A DNA stretch of 47,829 bases from JANOBJ01 sp031411575 (GTDB lineage Bacteria > Pseudomonadota > Gammaproteobacteria > Burkholderiales > Burkholderiaceae_C), in the NCBI GenBank assembly GCA_031411575.1, contig JANOBJ010000062.1, positions 1-47,829 of the forward strand, given 5' to 3'. Below are positions 22,056-30,863 of the stretch, piece after piece. The first letter of the stretch is position 1; each line of letters begins with the position of its first letter. The position numbers and the translations under genes are program-made. A model generated the notes under the pieces. It worked only from the letters and a program-made list of their open reading frames with translations. It had not been told where the DNA came from and searched no databases.

Positions 22056-23735
22056 GTGAAGATATCGCTCAAACCCGTTGCGCTGGGGCTCTTGCTGTGC
22101 CTCGCCGGCGCTGCCAGTGCTCAAAACTGGCCCGTCTATGGTGGCGACACCGGCAACACCCGGTTCAGCCAGTCCACTCAAATCAACGCCTCGAACGTCG
22201 ACAAATTAAAGGTTCAGTGGGCGCTTCAGCTGGGCACGCTGCGCTCGCAGGAGTCCACGCCAATCCTGGTGGGCGACACGCTCTACGTCACCTCGTCTTT
22301 CGGTCCCAAGAACCTCTTTGCCGTGAACGCGAAGACCGGTGAAGTGAAATGGCGCTATTCGCCTGAGGTGCCAAAGGGCATCGATCAGTTCGCTTGCTGC
22401 GACGTGAACAACCGTGGCGTGGCGCATGCCGACGGCAAAATTTTCGTGGGCCGCCTGGACGCCCATGTGGCGGCGGTAGACGCCAAAACGGGCAAAGAAC
22501 TGTGGGCCACCAAGATCGTTGACTACACGCAGGGATCGGTGATTACTTCGCCGCCCACGCTCGTCAAGAACCTCGTGATCACGGGCTTTGGCGGCGGTGA
22601 GTACGGCGCACGTGGCGCCATCGTGGCGCTGGATCAGGCGACCGGCAAGGAAGTCTGGCGCACCAGCACAGTACCGCAGGCAGGCGAGCCCGGTGGTGAC
22701 ACCTGGAAGGGCGATTCCGGCAAGTACGGTGGCGCTGTGGCCTGGCACATCGGCTCGTACGATCCGAAGCTCAACCTCGTGTACTACGGCACCAGCAATC
22801 CGGCACCATGGTCTGCATCGGTGCGCGGCAATGACAGCTCTGACATCGGCAAGTTCAGCAACCTGTACTCGGCTTCAGTGCTGGCACTCAATGCCGATAC
22901 CGGCAAGATCACCTGGCACTACCAGTTCACGCCGCATGACGCGTGGGACTATGACGGTGTAAACGAACTCGTGTTTGCCGACCTGCCGTTTGACGGCAAG
23001 AAGGTTCCCGTCATCATGCAGGCCAACCGCAATGGCTTTTTCTATGTCATTGACCGGGCCAGCGGCAAGCTGTTGTCGGCCAAGCAGTACGTCAATGGCG
23101 TGAACTGGGCCACCGGCATCGACCTGAAAACCGGCGCACCGATCGAAACGGCGGGCAACGTGAAGCGTCCTGGCTTCAAGCGCAAGGCGTCTGATGTGTG
23201 TCCCAACCTGATTGGCGCCAAGAACTGGATGCCCATGAGCTACGACCAGAAGTCGGGCCTGGTGTACATCCCGACCATGAACCTGTGCATGGACATGGAA
23301 GGCATTCAGGCTGACTACAAGCGTGGCGCGTTCTACCTCGGTGTCAACTTTGACCTGGCCAAAGTCGGCGCTGGCGGGCACATGGGCGGTGTCAAGGCCT
23401 GGGACCCGGTCAAGCAGCAGGAAGTCTGGTTCAACAAGGATGAATTGCCTTTCACCGGCGGCATGTTGAGCACGGCGAGTGGACTGGTGTTCCACGGTGA
23501 CATCAAGGGCTGGTTCAAGGCGCTGGATGGCAAGACTGGCAAGACCCTCTGGAAATTCAACGCAGGTTCCGGTATCAGCGCTGCACCCATGACCTACACC
23601 CTGGATGGCAAGCAGTACATCGCAGTGGTGTCGGGTCGCACGCTGTCCATCCCCGCTTTCTTTGGCCCGCTGGGCGAGAAGATGGTGGACGCAAGTCCTG
23701 AAGGCGGCACGCTGTACGTGTTCGCCGTTAACTGA
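22056..23735 (+). CDS. PQQ-dependent alcohol dehydrogenase, lanthanide-type (XoxF/ExaF-like)
   Basis: The 559-residue quinoprotein has a signal peptide ending at about ASAQ (residue 22) and an eight-bladed propeller with repeated WxW-type docking motifs. Active-site features visible are the vicinal disulfide C114-C115 (FACCD), metal-ligand Glu182 in GEYGARG, Asn248 in TSNPAPW, and catalytic Asp298 within HDAWDYDGVN. Asp300 two residues later is the extra metal ligand that marks lanthanide enzymes; Ca-dependent MxaF has Ala there. Substrate (methanol, ethanol or larger alcohol) cannot be read from sequence. The GTG start follows AGTAGGAG. The XoxJ/cytochrome gene follows 18 bases downstream. 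Confidence 0.92.
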   Translation: MKISLKPVALGLLLCLAGAASAQNWPVYGGDTGNTRFSQSTQINASNVDKLKVQWALQLGTLRSQESTPILVGDTLYVTSSFGPKNLFAVNAKTGEVKWRYSPEVPKGIDQFACCDVNNRGVAHADGKIFVGRLDAHVAAVDAKTGKELWATKIVDYTQGSVITSPPTLVKNLVITGFGGGEYGARGAIVALDQATGKEVWRTSTVPQAGEPGGDTWKGDSGKYGGAVAWHIGSYDPKLNLVYYGTSNPAPWSASVRGNDSSDIGKFSNLYSASVLALNADTGKITWHYQFTPHDAWDYDGVNELVFADLPFDGKKVPVIMQANRNGFFYVIDRASGKLLSAKQYVNGVNWATGIDLKTGAPIETAGNVKRPGFKRKASDVCPNLIGAKNWMPMSYDQKSGLVYIPTMNLCMDMEGIQADYKRGAFYLGVNFDLAKVGAGGHMGGVKAWDPVKQQEVWFNKDELPFTGGMLSTASGLVFHGDIKGWFKALDGKTGKTLWKFNAGSGISAAPMTYTLDGKQYIAVVSGRTLSIPAFFGPLGEKMVDASPEGGTLYVFAVN

Positions 23736-23753
23736 TCCAGGGAGCCAGAGCCC

Positions 23754-24905
23754 ATGACGATTCGCGGCACGATCAAGCGCTGTGTGTTGGCCGTGGCTTG
23801 CGCGGCGGGCGCCTTGATGGCGCCCGCCACCGCAGCCGAGGCGTTGCGCGTGTGCGCCGATCCTGACAATCTGCCATTCAGCAAAGCGGAAGGGCCCGAG
23901 CGCGGCCTGTACGTCGAGCTGGCTGAAATGGTGGGCAAACGTCTGGGCTCTCAGGTGGAGTATGTGTGGTGGCTGACCTACAACCAAAGGCGGGCACTGC
24001 GCAACACGATTCTTCAGGATGGTTGCGACGCCTACTTTGCGCTGCCCGCTGATGCGGAGTACAAGCTGCGGGGCCTGCAGCGCAGCAAGGCTTTCATCGA
24101 TGTCAGCTACGCGGTGGTCGCACCACCCACATTCAATTTCAGCGGATTGCCCGACCTGAAGGGCAAACGCATCGCCGTGCTGCACGGCTCACCGCCCAAC
24201 ATCATGCTGGCGCGAGCCGACGGCTTCACCACGGTCAGTTTTCGCGAGCAGGACGAAGCGCTGGATGCCCTGGCCAAAGGCGAGGCTGACGTGGCGCTGC
24301 TCTGGGGCCCGAGTGCGGGCTACGAAAATCTGAAACGCTTCCAGGGCCGCTGGCGCGTCACGCCGGTCTCGGGCGACGGCATGGGTGGCCAGATGGCCGT
24401 CGCCGTGCGTCGCGGCAAGGACGAACTGGCCCTGGGGATTGATCGGGCACTGGCTGAACTGGCGCCTGAGATTGCCAAGCTGGCCGACAAGTATGGCTTC
24501 CCACGCAGCAAGCCCGTGCAGCTTGCCCGGGCCGCGGCGGCTGAGCCGCCGGCGCTGGTGCAAGCCCGAACTGTTCGGATGGGTTTTGTTGCCACGGCTG
24601 ATGCTTCGAAAACCGTGACGGTCGCGGCCACCTCCAAGCCGGCGGGCGACAAGGTTGATCTGGCCGCTGGCCAATCGCGCTTCAACGACATTTGTTCGCA
24701 TTGTCACGGCACCAACGGCGCGAGCCCGGTGAGCGAGCGCGATTTGCGGCGACTGAAAGCCCGTTACAAGGACGTCTGGCGCGAGACGGCGATAACCACC
24801 ATCAAGAATGGCCGTTCGGATGCCGGCATGCCAGCCTGGAAGACCACTTACGGCGACAAGGAAATCGAGGAACTCCTCGCGTTCCTGTCCACCATTCAGC
24901 GCTAG
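23754..24905 (+). CDS. XoxJ/MxaJ-like periplasmic binding protein fused to a cytochrome c domain
   Basis: The 383-residue secreted protein joins two functions. After a signal peptide (to about ATAAEA, residue 28) comes a MxaJ/XoxJ-type solute-binding fold (LRVCADPDNLPFSKAEG to about residue 255). Then comes a linker of about 45 residues rich in Ala, Thr and Lys, then a small c-type cytochrome with CSHCH at 314-318 and a probable axial Met359 in DAGMPAW. In methylotrophs XoxJ (assembly or activation) and XoxG (electron acceptor) are separate proteins. A fusion would tether the acceptor haem to the accessory domain beside the dehydrogenase encoded just upstream. Confidence 0.88.
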   Translation: MTIRGTIKRCVLAVACAAGALMAPATAAEALRVCADPDNLPFSKAEGPERGLYVELAEMVGKRLGSQVEYVWWLTYNQRRALRNTILQDGCDAYFALPADAEYKLRGLQRSKAFIDVSYAVVAPPTFNFSGLPDLKGKRIAVLHGSPPNIMLARADGFTTVSFREQDEALDALAKGEADVALLWGPSAGYENLKRFQGRWRVTPVSGDGMGGQMAVAVRRGKDELALGIDRALAELAPEIAKLADKYGFPRSKPVQLARAAAAEPPALVQARTVRMGFVATADASKTVTVAATSKPAGDKVDLAAGQSRFNDICSHCHGTNGASPVSERDLRRLKARYKDVWRETAITTIKNGRSDAGMPAWKTTYGDKEIEELLAFLSTIQR

Positions 24906-25036
24906 CGACCGGGCCTGTCGGGTCGCCGCATAAAAAGTACAGCCCTGCGTAAAATGACGGACGTCGGGGCGGGGTCGACCCCGTGCGACCTGTGCACACG
25001 TTCGCGCGCCTGGCCTGATACTTGAAAGGAACCGCT

Positions 25037-26158
25037 GTGGAAAACCTCGACGTCATGGTGTTGCGCACCTTGCGCGACTGGCGCAGCGCTGGCAAGCGCG
25101 CGCTGCTGGCCACGGTCGTTCGCACGTGGGGATCATCACCGCGACCCATCGGCTCCATCATGGCGCTGTGCGAGGATGGCACGGTTGTCGGCTCGGTATC
25201 GGGCGGCTGCATTGAAGACGACCTGATCTACCGCTTTACGCGTGCCTACGCCCAGCCATTGGCCGGGTCTTCCTTGCCCCCGATGCCAGACCCTGCCACG
25301 GGTGTTGCCGATCCCCAGGACATTCCTGCAGGACCGCCTGGCTTCGTGAAGTACGGCATCACCGCCGACGAGGCACATCGCTTCGGCCTGCCGTGTGGCG
25401 GGACGCTGGAACTGCTCCTCGAATACGACCCTGACCCTGCCAGCCTGGATGCGCTGGTGCAGGCGTTGGAAAAAGGCAAGCTCATGCAGCGCACCGTTCG
25501 CCTGGCCGACGGCGCCGCCACCCTGGTCGAGGCGGCAGCGCCGGCCGATCTCAGCGTCAACGCCACGCACCTGGTCAACACCTTCGGCCCCGAGTACCGC
25601 ATGCTGCTGATCGGCGCGGGCCAGCTGACCGAGTATCTGGCCACCATGGCGCTCTTCAGCGGCTTCGCCGTCACTGTGTGCGACCCGCGCGAAGAGTACC
25701 GGGGCGCGTGGAGCGTGGCAGGTGCCACTGTCGTGGCCGACATGCCCGACGATGTGGTCACCGCCTTCAAGCCCGACCGGCGCAGCTGCGTGGTCGCGCT
25801 CACGCACGACCCCAAACTTGACGACCTGGCGCTGCTGGAAGCGCTCAAGACCGACGCCTTCTACGTGGGTGCCATCGGCAGCCGGCGCAACAACGACGCG
25901 CGGCACCAGCGCATGATCGAGCACTTCGAGCAGACCGATGAGAGCCTGGCGCGGCTGCGCGGCCCGATCGGCATCTACATCGGCAGCAAGACCCCGCCCG
26001 AGATTGCGGTAAGCGTGATGGCCGAGATCCTTGCTGTCAAGAACGGCGTGGCCCTGCCGCGTGACATGGACGTGGCCCACGCCAAGAACGACCGCGCCAT
26101 CAGCGCGAACGATCCCGGCGATCTGGTGTGCGGCGTGCCCGTAAAGACAAGACTCTGA
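25037..26158 (+). CDS. XdhC/CoxI family molybdenum cofactor maturation protein
   Basis: The 373-residue protein has the XdhC_CoxI N-terminal domain (ATVVRTWGSSPRPIGSIMAL, GSVSGGCIEDDL) and the C-terminal Rossmann-like XdhC domain (LLIGAGQLTEYLATMALFSG, FYVGAIGSRRNNDARHQRM, GIYIGSKTPPEIAVSVMAEI). XdhC-type proteins bind the molybdenum cofactor, protect its sulfurated form and insert it into xanthine oxidase family enzymes. The expected client is the CoxL-like enzyme 17 kb upstream. The GTG at 25037 was preferred because AAAGGA lies seven bases before it; a TTG at 25022 would precede that site. Confidence 0.9.
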   Translation: MENLDVMVLRTLRDWRSAGKRALLATVVRTWGSSPRPIGSIMALCEDGTVVGSVSGGCIEDDLIYRFTRAYAQPLAGSSLPPMPDPATGVADPQDIPAGPPGFVKYGITADEAHRFGLPCGGTLELLLEYDPDPASLDALVQALEKGKLMQRTVRLADGAATLVEAAAPADLSVNATHLVNTFGPEYRMLLIGAGQLTEYLATMALFSGFAVTVCDPREEYRGAWSVAGATVVADMPDDVVTAFKPDRRSCVVALTHDPKLDDLALLEALKTDAFYVGAIGSRRNNDARHQRMIEHFEQTDESLARLRGPIGIYIGSKTPPEIAVSVMAEILAVKNGVALPRDMDVAHAKNDRAISANDPGDLVCGVPVKTRL

Positions 26159-26290
26159 GCGCGTAGTGGCCGCTGAAGGCGAACTGGTGCTGATGCCGGG
26201 CTGCAACGCACAGGTTGCTAGCGCGACCACACGCGAGGCAATCCAGGAGGCGGCGGCGTCTTGCTGTGAATGTCAGTTTTTTTGACTGAT

Positions 26291-26342
26291 TGTGCCTCTG
26301 GTCCGCTCCCAGTGGGCACTATTTGCTACAAAAATAGTAGCG
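26291..26342. repeat. Comamonadaceae-type dispersed hairpin repeat, copy 4
   Basis: CTCTGGTCCGCTCCCAGTGG followed by ATTTGCTACAAAAATAGTAGC, the tail-then-palindrome order. It lies in the leader of the amidohydrolase gene, 32 bases before its start. Confidence 0.75.
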
Positions 26343-26373
26343 ACGATTCTACGAAAAACAACAGGAGATCGCC

Positions 26374-27657
26374 ATGCAAAATCCATCCCGCCGCCATCTT
26401 GTGCAGGCCGGCGCCACGTTCGCGGCTCTGGGGGCGCTCCCCGGCGCGGTGCTGGCAGCGATGGGGCCGAACGACAAATTTGACCTGTTGATCCGCAACG
26501 CCAACGTGCTCGACCCGAGCCAGAATCTCTCGGGCAAGCGCGATATCGGCATTCGCTACGGGTTGATCGAGGCCGTCGAGGCCACCATTGCGCCGGAACG
26601 TGCATTGCGGGTGATGGATGCGGGCGGCAAGCTCGTCACGCCGGGGTTGATTGACCTGCACGCCCACACGTATCCCTACGGCTCGGCCATCGGCATTCCG
26701 GCCGATGAACTGGTGGCGCACCAGTGCACCACCACCGTGGTGTCGGCTGGCGATGCGGGCGCCAACAACTTCGCCGGGTTCCGCCGCTTCGTGGTGCCCG
26801 GGTCCCGTACCCGCCAGTTTGCGTTCGTGCACATTGCCGTGGCGGGCCTGGCCGGTTTCCCGGTGCCGGAGCTTTTCAATATCGACTACGCGCAGGTGGA
26901 CGTGGCTGCGCGCGCCGTGGCCGAAAACGCCGACATGGTGCTGGGCGTCAAAGTACGCATGAGCGAGAACGTGATTGCGCGCCACGGACTCGAGCCACTC
27001 CGGCGCGCCATTGCAGCCTGCGAGCGCTCGGGCGTGCCAGCCAAGGTGATGTGCCACATTGGCGGCGTGGCCGACACCGCGCTGATGTCGCAGATTCTGG
27101 ATTTGCTGCGCCCTGGCGATGTGCTGACCCACTGCTACTCGGGCGCGCCCAATGTTGCCGGGCAGGGGACCAACATCGTGCAGGACGGCAAGCTGCTGCC
27201 GGCGGCACTGGCGGCCAAGCGGCGCGGCGTGCTGTTTGACATCGGGCACGGCGGTGGCAGCTTTGACTACACCATCGCCGAGGTCGCCATAGCGCAGGGA
27301 TGCCCGCCCGACACCATTTCGTCGGACATCCATGTGTTCTCGGGCAACACGCCGGGCATGCCGTATCTGCCGTGGGTGATGAGCAAGCTGATCGGCCTGG
27401 GCTTCACACTGCCCGAGGTCGTCACCATGGCCACGGCAACGCCGGCGCGCGTGATCAGCCGCATTCCCAAGCACGGCACGCTGCAGATCGGCGCGCCGGC
27501 GGATCTGTCGATCCTGGAGGTGGTTGAAGGCGCGGTGTCGTTTGTTGACACGCGCAACAACAAGCGTGAGGGCAAGGTGTACCTGCGTCCCGCAGGCACG
27601 GTGGTGGCGGGCGTGGCGTTTGGCCGGCCGTACCAGGCGCCATTTACTGTCCGGTAG
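26374..27657 (+). CDS. Exported amidohydrolase/deacetylase-family metallohydrolase
   Basis: The 427-residue amidohydrolase-superfamily enzyme has a Tat-like leader (SRRHLVQAGATFAALGALPG). Metal-site motifs are LIDLHAHTYPYG (His96 and His98), a probable carbamylated Lys in GVKVRMSE, CHIGG, THCYSG and the catalytic Asp in SSDIHVFSG. The layout matches the amidohydrolase/deacetylase family near dihydroorotases and D-aminoacylases. The substrate is probably a cyclic or N-acyl amide. AACAGGAG precedes the ATG. Its proximity to the racemase and oxoprolinase genes may mean a shared pathway, but a different strand order and a repeat separate them. Confidence 0.8.
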   Translation: MQNPSRRHLVQAGATFAALGALPGAVLAAMGPNDKFDLLIRNANVLDPSQNLSGKRDIGIRYGLIEAVEATIAPERALRVMDAGGKLVTPGLIDLHAHTYPYGSAIGIPADELVAHQCTTTVVSAGDAGANNFAGFRRFVVPGSRTRQFAFVHIAVAGLAGFPVPELFNIDYAQVDVAARAVAENADMVLGVKVRMSENVIARHGLEPLRRAIAACERSGVPAKVMCHIGGVADTALMSQILDLLRPGDVLTHCYSGAPNVAGQGTNIVQDGKLLPAALAAKRRGVLFDIGHGGGSFDYTIAEVAIAQGCPPDTISSDIHVFSGNTPGMPYLPWVMSKLIGLGFTLPEVVTMATATPARVISRIPKHGTLQIGAPADLSILEVVEGAVSFVDTRNNKREGKVYLRPAGTVVAGVAFGRPYQAPFTVR

Positions 27658-27680
27658 TGGTTTTTTGAATCAAATCACCG

Positions 27681-27720
27681 CGTGGTCGGCGTCCACTGGT
27701 CTTATTTAGCTATCAATAAC
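27681..27720. repeat. Comamonadaceae-type dispersed hairpin repeat, copy 5 (overlaps the end of crcB)
   Basis: TGGTCGGCGTCCACTGGTC tail followed by TTATTTAGCTATCAATAA. The palindromic part supplies the last codons (LLIAK) and the stop codon of crcB, which is read from the opposite strand. Confidence 0.65.
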
Positions 27721-28091
27721 ATGGCACTCTTGATGCCCGCCACGGTCAGCAGCAGCGAGCCGGCCAAGTGCAGCACGGCGGTTCCGCCGGCCAGTGCGTA
27801 ACGCTGCTGCTGCAACATGCCGACCACTTCCGCTGAAAACGACGAGAACGTGGTCAACGCGCCCAGAAAGCCGGTGACCAACGCCAGCCGCCACATTGGG
27901 TCGATGTGCGGCATCGCCTGGAACACCGCGACACACACCCCCACCAGGTAGCCGCCGATCAGGTTGGCGGCCAGCGTGCCCCAGGGCATCAGGCCCGGCA
28001 GGGCGGTAGCCGGGTTGAGCCACAGGCCCAGACCCCAGCGGGCGAGGGCGCCGATGCTGGCACCCAGGCAGATGGCAAACACGGCAAGCAT
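27702..28091 (-). CDS. crcB: Fluoride exporter CrcB/FluC
   Basis: The 129-residue inner-membrane protein has four hydrophobic helices. Family motifs are GASIGALARWGLGLWL, WGTLAANLIGGYLVG and TGFLGALTTFSSFSAEV, the last with the Phe/Ser/Thr track that lines the fluoride pore. It works as an antiparallel dimer that lets fluoride leave the cell. Only 31 bases separate it from the divergent racemase gene, too few for a fluoride riboswitch. The C-terminal five residues come from a dispersed repeat. Confidence 0.93.
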   Translation of the reverse strand: MLAVFAICLGASIGALARWGLGLWLNPATALPGLMPWGTLAANLIGGYLVGVCVAVFQAMPHIDPMWRLALVTGFLGALTTFSSFSAEVVGMLQQQRYALAGGTAVLHLAGSLLLTVAGIKSAMLLIAK

Positions 28092-28122
28092 GGTTCAAGG
28101 CGCCTCGTTGGACAATACAGGC

Positions 28123-28971
28123 ATGACTGTACCCGCCACCCCAGCCCCCGCCGATGCCGGCGGCACACCCTCGTCGCGCCGCACGCTGTCCGGCCAGTCG
28201 GCCGCCGAGGTGGCCGGGCTGTTGCAGCGCGCCGCGCCCGTCGCAACGCTGGGCGTCGTCATGCTGGACACCTGCTTTCCACGGCCGCGCGGCGACATCG
28301 GCAGTGCGCTGACGTTTACGCTGCCGGTCAATCAGCGCGTGGTGCGCAGCGTCTGGCCCGCCAAGGTGGTGCAGTCGGCGGCCGGGCTGCGCGCGGGCCG
28401 CGTGGTGCCGGCTTTTGTGTCGGTGGTGCGGGCGCTGGAGCGCGAAGGCGCCCGGGCCATCACCACCAGTTGCGGCTTCCTCGTGCTGCTGCAAAAGGAG
28501 CTGCAGGCTGCGGTCAAGGTGCCAGTCATCACGTCGAGCCTGATGCTGCTGCCTCGCCTGCTCAAGGTACAGGCCCGGGTGGGTGTGCTCACCATCAGCG
28601 CACGCAGTCTCGGGCCCGACTACCTGCGCGCGGCGGGCGTGCCGCGCGAACGGCTGGGCGATGTCGTGGTGCAAGGGGTGGACCCCGCCGGTGAATTTGC
28701 CAAGTGCGTCCTGGGCAATCAGCCCGAGATGGACCTGGACAAGGCCCGTGACGACGTGGTGGCCGCTGCGCTGGCCCTGAAGGCTCGCGATCCCACGCTG
28801 ACCGACGTGGTGCTCGAATGCACCAACATGCCGCCGTACCGCGCTGCGGTGGAGGCGGCCACGGGCCTGAAGACCTGGTGCCTGCTGGATGATGAGCGGC
28901 TGTTCAAGCCATTTGGCCTGACGCCGTCGCAGGCAGTAGCGCTGGCGCCAACTGAAGTGGCGCCCCGTTAG
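28123..28971 (+). CDS. Aspartate/glutamate/hydantoin racemase-family protein
   Basis: The 282-residue protein belongs to the cofactor-independent Asp/Glu racemase superfamily. The two catalytic Cys regions are visible as TTSCGFLVLL and VLECTNMPPY, with the usual separation. Some members are hydantoin or maleate enzymes. The neighbouring TRAP transporter and oxoprolinase genes suggest a cyclic-amide or amino-acid substrate. The start at 28123 begins after the crcB divergent start; a GTG or ATG a little upstream (28090) would overlap crcB. Specificity cannot be assigned from sequence. Confidence 0.75.
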   Translation: MTVPATPAPADAGGTPSSRRTLSGQSAAEVAGLLQRAAPVATLGVVMLDTCFPRPRGDIGSALTFTLPVNQRVVRSVWPAKVVQSAAGLRAGRVVPAFVSVVRALEREGARAITTSCGFLVLLQKELQAAVKVPVITSSLMLLPRLLKVQARVGVLTISARSLGPDYLRAAGVPRERLGDVVVQGVDPAGEFAKCVLGNQPEMDLDKARDDVVAAALALKARDPTLTDVVLECTNMPPYRAAVEAATGLKTWCLLDDERLFKPFGLTPSQAVALAPTEVAPR

Positions 28972-28995
28972 ACAGAGGCCGCAACCGAGCTGTGT

Positions 28996-30306
28996 CTACT
29001 TTTCCTTGCCCATCACCAGATCCGGCACGATGGTCACGATCTCCGGGAACACGGTGATCAGGCCGATGCAGACCACCAGGCACAGGAAGAACGGAATCGC
29101 GGCGCGGGCGATCACATTACTGTCCTTGCCGGTCATGTTCTGCAGCACAAAAAGATTGAAGCCCACCGGCGGCGTGACTTCGGCAATCTCCACCAGCAGG
29201 ATGATGAAAATGCCGAACCAGATCAAATCGAACCCGGCTTTCTGGATCATCGGCAGCACCACGGCGGCGGTCAGCACGATCATGCTGATACCGTCCAGCG
29301 CGGTGCCCAGGATCAGGTAGACCACCACCAGCGCCGCGATCAACGCGTAGGGCGACAGCTGCATCGCATTGACCCACTCGGCCAGCTCGCGCGGGATGCC
29401 GGTGAAGGCCATGGTCTTGGTGAGAAACGCTGCGCCCGCCAGGATGAACATGATCATGCAGCTGGTGCGGGTGGCACCCATCAGCGCTTCCTTGAAGTTC
29501 AGCCAGGTCAGGCTGCGGCCAACGGCGGCGATGACCAGTGCGCCGAGCACGCCGAACGCCGCGCATTCGGTGGCTGTGGCCCATCCGGCCACCAGCACCC
29601 AGACGATAAACACAATCAGCAGCCCGCACGGAATCAGGTTGCCGGACTTGCGCAGTTTGTCCATGAAGCTGCTGGGCGGGTCGGCGGCGGGCACCTGGTC
29701 GGGGTGGCGCAGGCTCCACCACGCGATGTAGCCGCTGAAGAGCGCCATCAGCAGGATGCCCGGCAGAAAACCTGCCAGAAAGATACGGATGATCGAGGCG
29801 TCGGCGGCCACCGCGTACACCACCATGGTGATCGACGGCGGTATCAGGATGCCCAGCGTGCCGGCCGTGGCCAGCGAGCCGATGGCCAGCTGTTCGTTGT
29901 AGCCGCGTTTCTTCAGTTCGGGCAGCGCTACCTTGGCGATCGTGGCGCAGGTGGCGGCCGACGAGCCCGACACCGAGCCGAACACGCCACAGCCCAGCAC
30001 GGTGGTGTGCATCAACCGGCCCGGTATGCGGTTGAGCCAGGGCCGCAGGCCTTCGAACATCTCTTCACTGAGCTTGGTGCGAAACAGGATTTCGCCCATC
30101 CAGATGAACAGCGGCAGCGCCGCCAGCTCCCATGAGGCGTTGGATTCCCAGAATGCCGAGAACAGATTCTTGCCCGGCATGGTGGTGATGAAGAAGGCCT
30201 GGCCGATCCAGCCAACAATGGCCAGCGTCATGGCAATCCAGACGCCGCCCGCGAGCAGCAGCAGCATGACGGCGAGCAGCATGCCGCCCATGAGCAAGGT
30301 GTCCAT
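28996..30306 (-). CDS. dctM: TRAP transporter large permease DctM
   Basis: The 436-residue membrane protein has about 11-12 helices and typical DctM motifs: FGSVSGSSAATCATIAKVALPEL, GTLGILIPPSITMVVYAV, and TALDGISMIVLTAAVVLPM. It is the sodium-coupled elevator subunit. It ends the operon dctP-dctQ-dctM (transcribed leftward) and faces the convergent racemase gene 24 bases away. Confidence 0.92.
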   Translation of the reverse strand: MDTLLMGGMLLAVMLLLLAGGVWIAMTLAIVGWIGQAFFITTMPGKNLFSAFWESNASWELAALPLFIWMGEILFRTKLSEEMFEGLRPWLNRIPGRLMHTTVLGCGVFGSVSGSSAATCATIAKVALPELKKRGYNEQLAIGSLATAGTLGILIPPSITMVVYAVAADASIIRIFLAGFLPGILLMALFSGYIAWWSLRHPDQVPAADPPSSFMDKLRKSGNLIPCGLLIVFIVWVLVAGWATATECAAFGVLGALVIAAVGRSLTWLNFKEALMGATRTSCMIMFILAGAAFLTKTMAFTGIPRELAEWVNAMQLSPYALIAALVVVYLILGTALDGISMIVLTAAVVLPMIQKAGFDLIWFGIFIILLVEIAEVTPPVGFNLFVLQNMTGKDSNVIARAAIPFFLCLVVCIGLITVFPEIVTIVPDLVMGKEK

Positions 30307-30314
30307 CGGGGGCC

Positions 30315-30848
30315 TTAAACGTCGGAAGAGAAGTCGCCCTTGGCGTGCCGCTCTTCAATGGCTCGCTGGTAGGAAGGGATCCCGCCCTGGGCGACGGTGA
30401 CCAGTTCATCCAGTACGGCGGCCAGCAGAAGCCAGCAACCGATTACGAACGTTGATTGCGGAATCCAGATCGGGATGACCACCAGGCCCGTGGCCATCTC
30501 GGCGAACGCGTAACTCTCATACGTGAACGCGGTGGCCCACCAGGTGAGGTAGCCCACCGCCACCGCCGCAATCACCAGGCAGACCGCGTCCAGCGCACGC
30601 CGCAGTCGGGTGGGCACCTTCTCCAGCAGCAGCGTGACGCGCACAAAGTCGCCGTGGCGGAACGCATGCGCCATGGCGAAGAAGGCCGCCGCCGCGCACA
30701 GCCACGACACCACGTCGTTCACCCCACTCACCCGCAGGTTGAGCTGGCGACCGACGCCGGCCACGATCATCAGCACGAAGATCAGGAAGACGCAGACGGC
30801 GGCAAGCGCGCCCGCGGCGTTGATGAGGCGGTCCAGCAGGCGGCGCAT
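30315..30848 (-). CDS. dctQ: TRAP transporter small permease DctQ
   Basis: The 177-residue protein has four predicted helices. The motifs VSGVNDVVSWLCAAAAFFAMAHAFRHGDFVRV and VIPIWIPQSTFVIGCWLLL fit the DctQ family. It forms the fixed scaffold of the TRAP transporter with DctM, whose gene begins eight bases downstream. Confidence 0.9.
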   Translation of the reverse strand: MRRLLDRLINAAGALAAVCVFLIFVLMIVAGVGRQLNLRVSGVNDVVSWLCAAAAFFAMAHAFRHGDFVRVTLLLEKVPTRLRRALDAVCLVIAAVAVGYLTWWATAFTYESYAFAEMATGLVVIPIWIPQSTFVIGCWLLLAAVLDELVTVAQGGIPSYQRAIEERHAKGDFSSDV

Positions 30849-30863
30849 CGGTGGGTCTTGTGC

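Noticed and set aside
24905..24926. Intrinsic terminator after the XoxJ/cytochrome gene
   Set aside because: GCGACC/GGTCGC can form a six-base stem, but no run of T follows, so it is too weak to call.
28092..28140. Fluoride riboswitch before crcB
   Set aside because: There are only 31 bases before the divergent racemase start, and no matching fold was seen.
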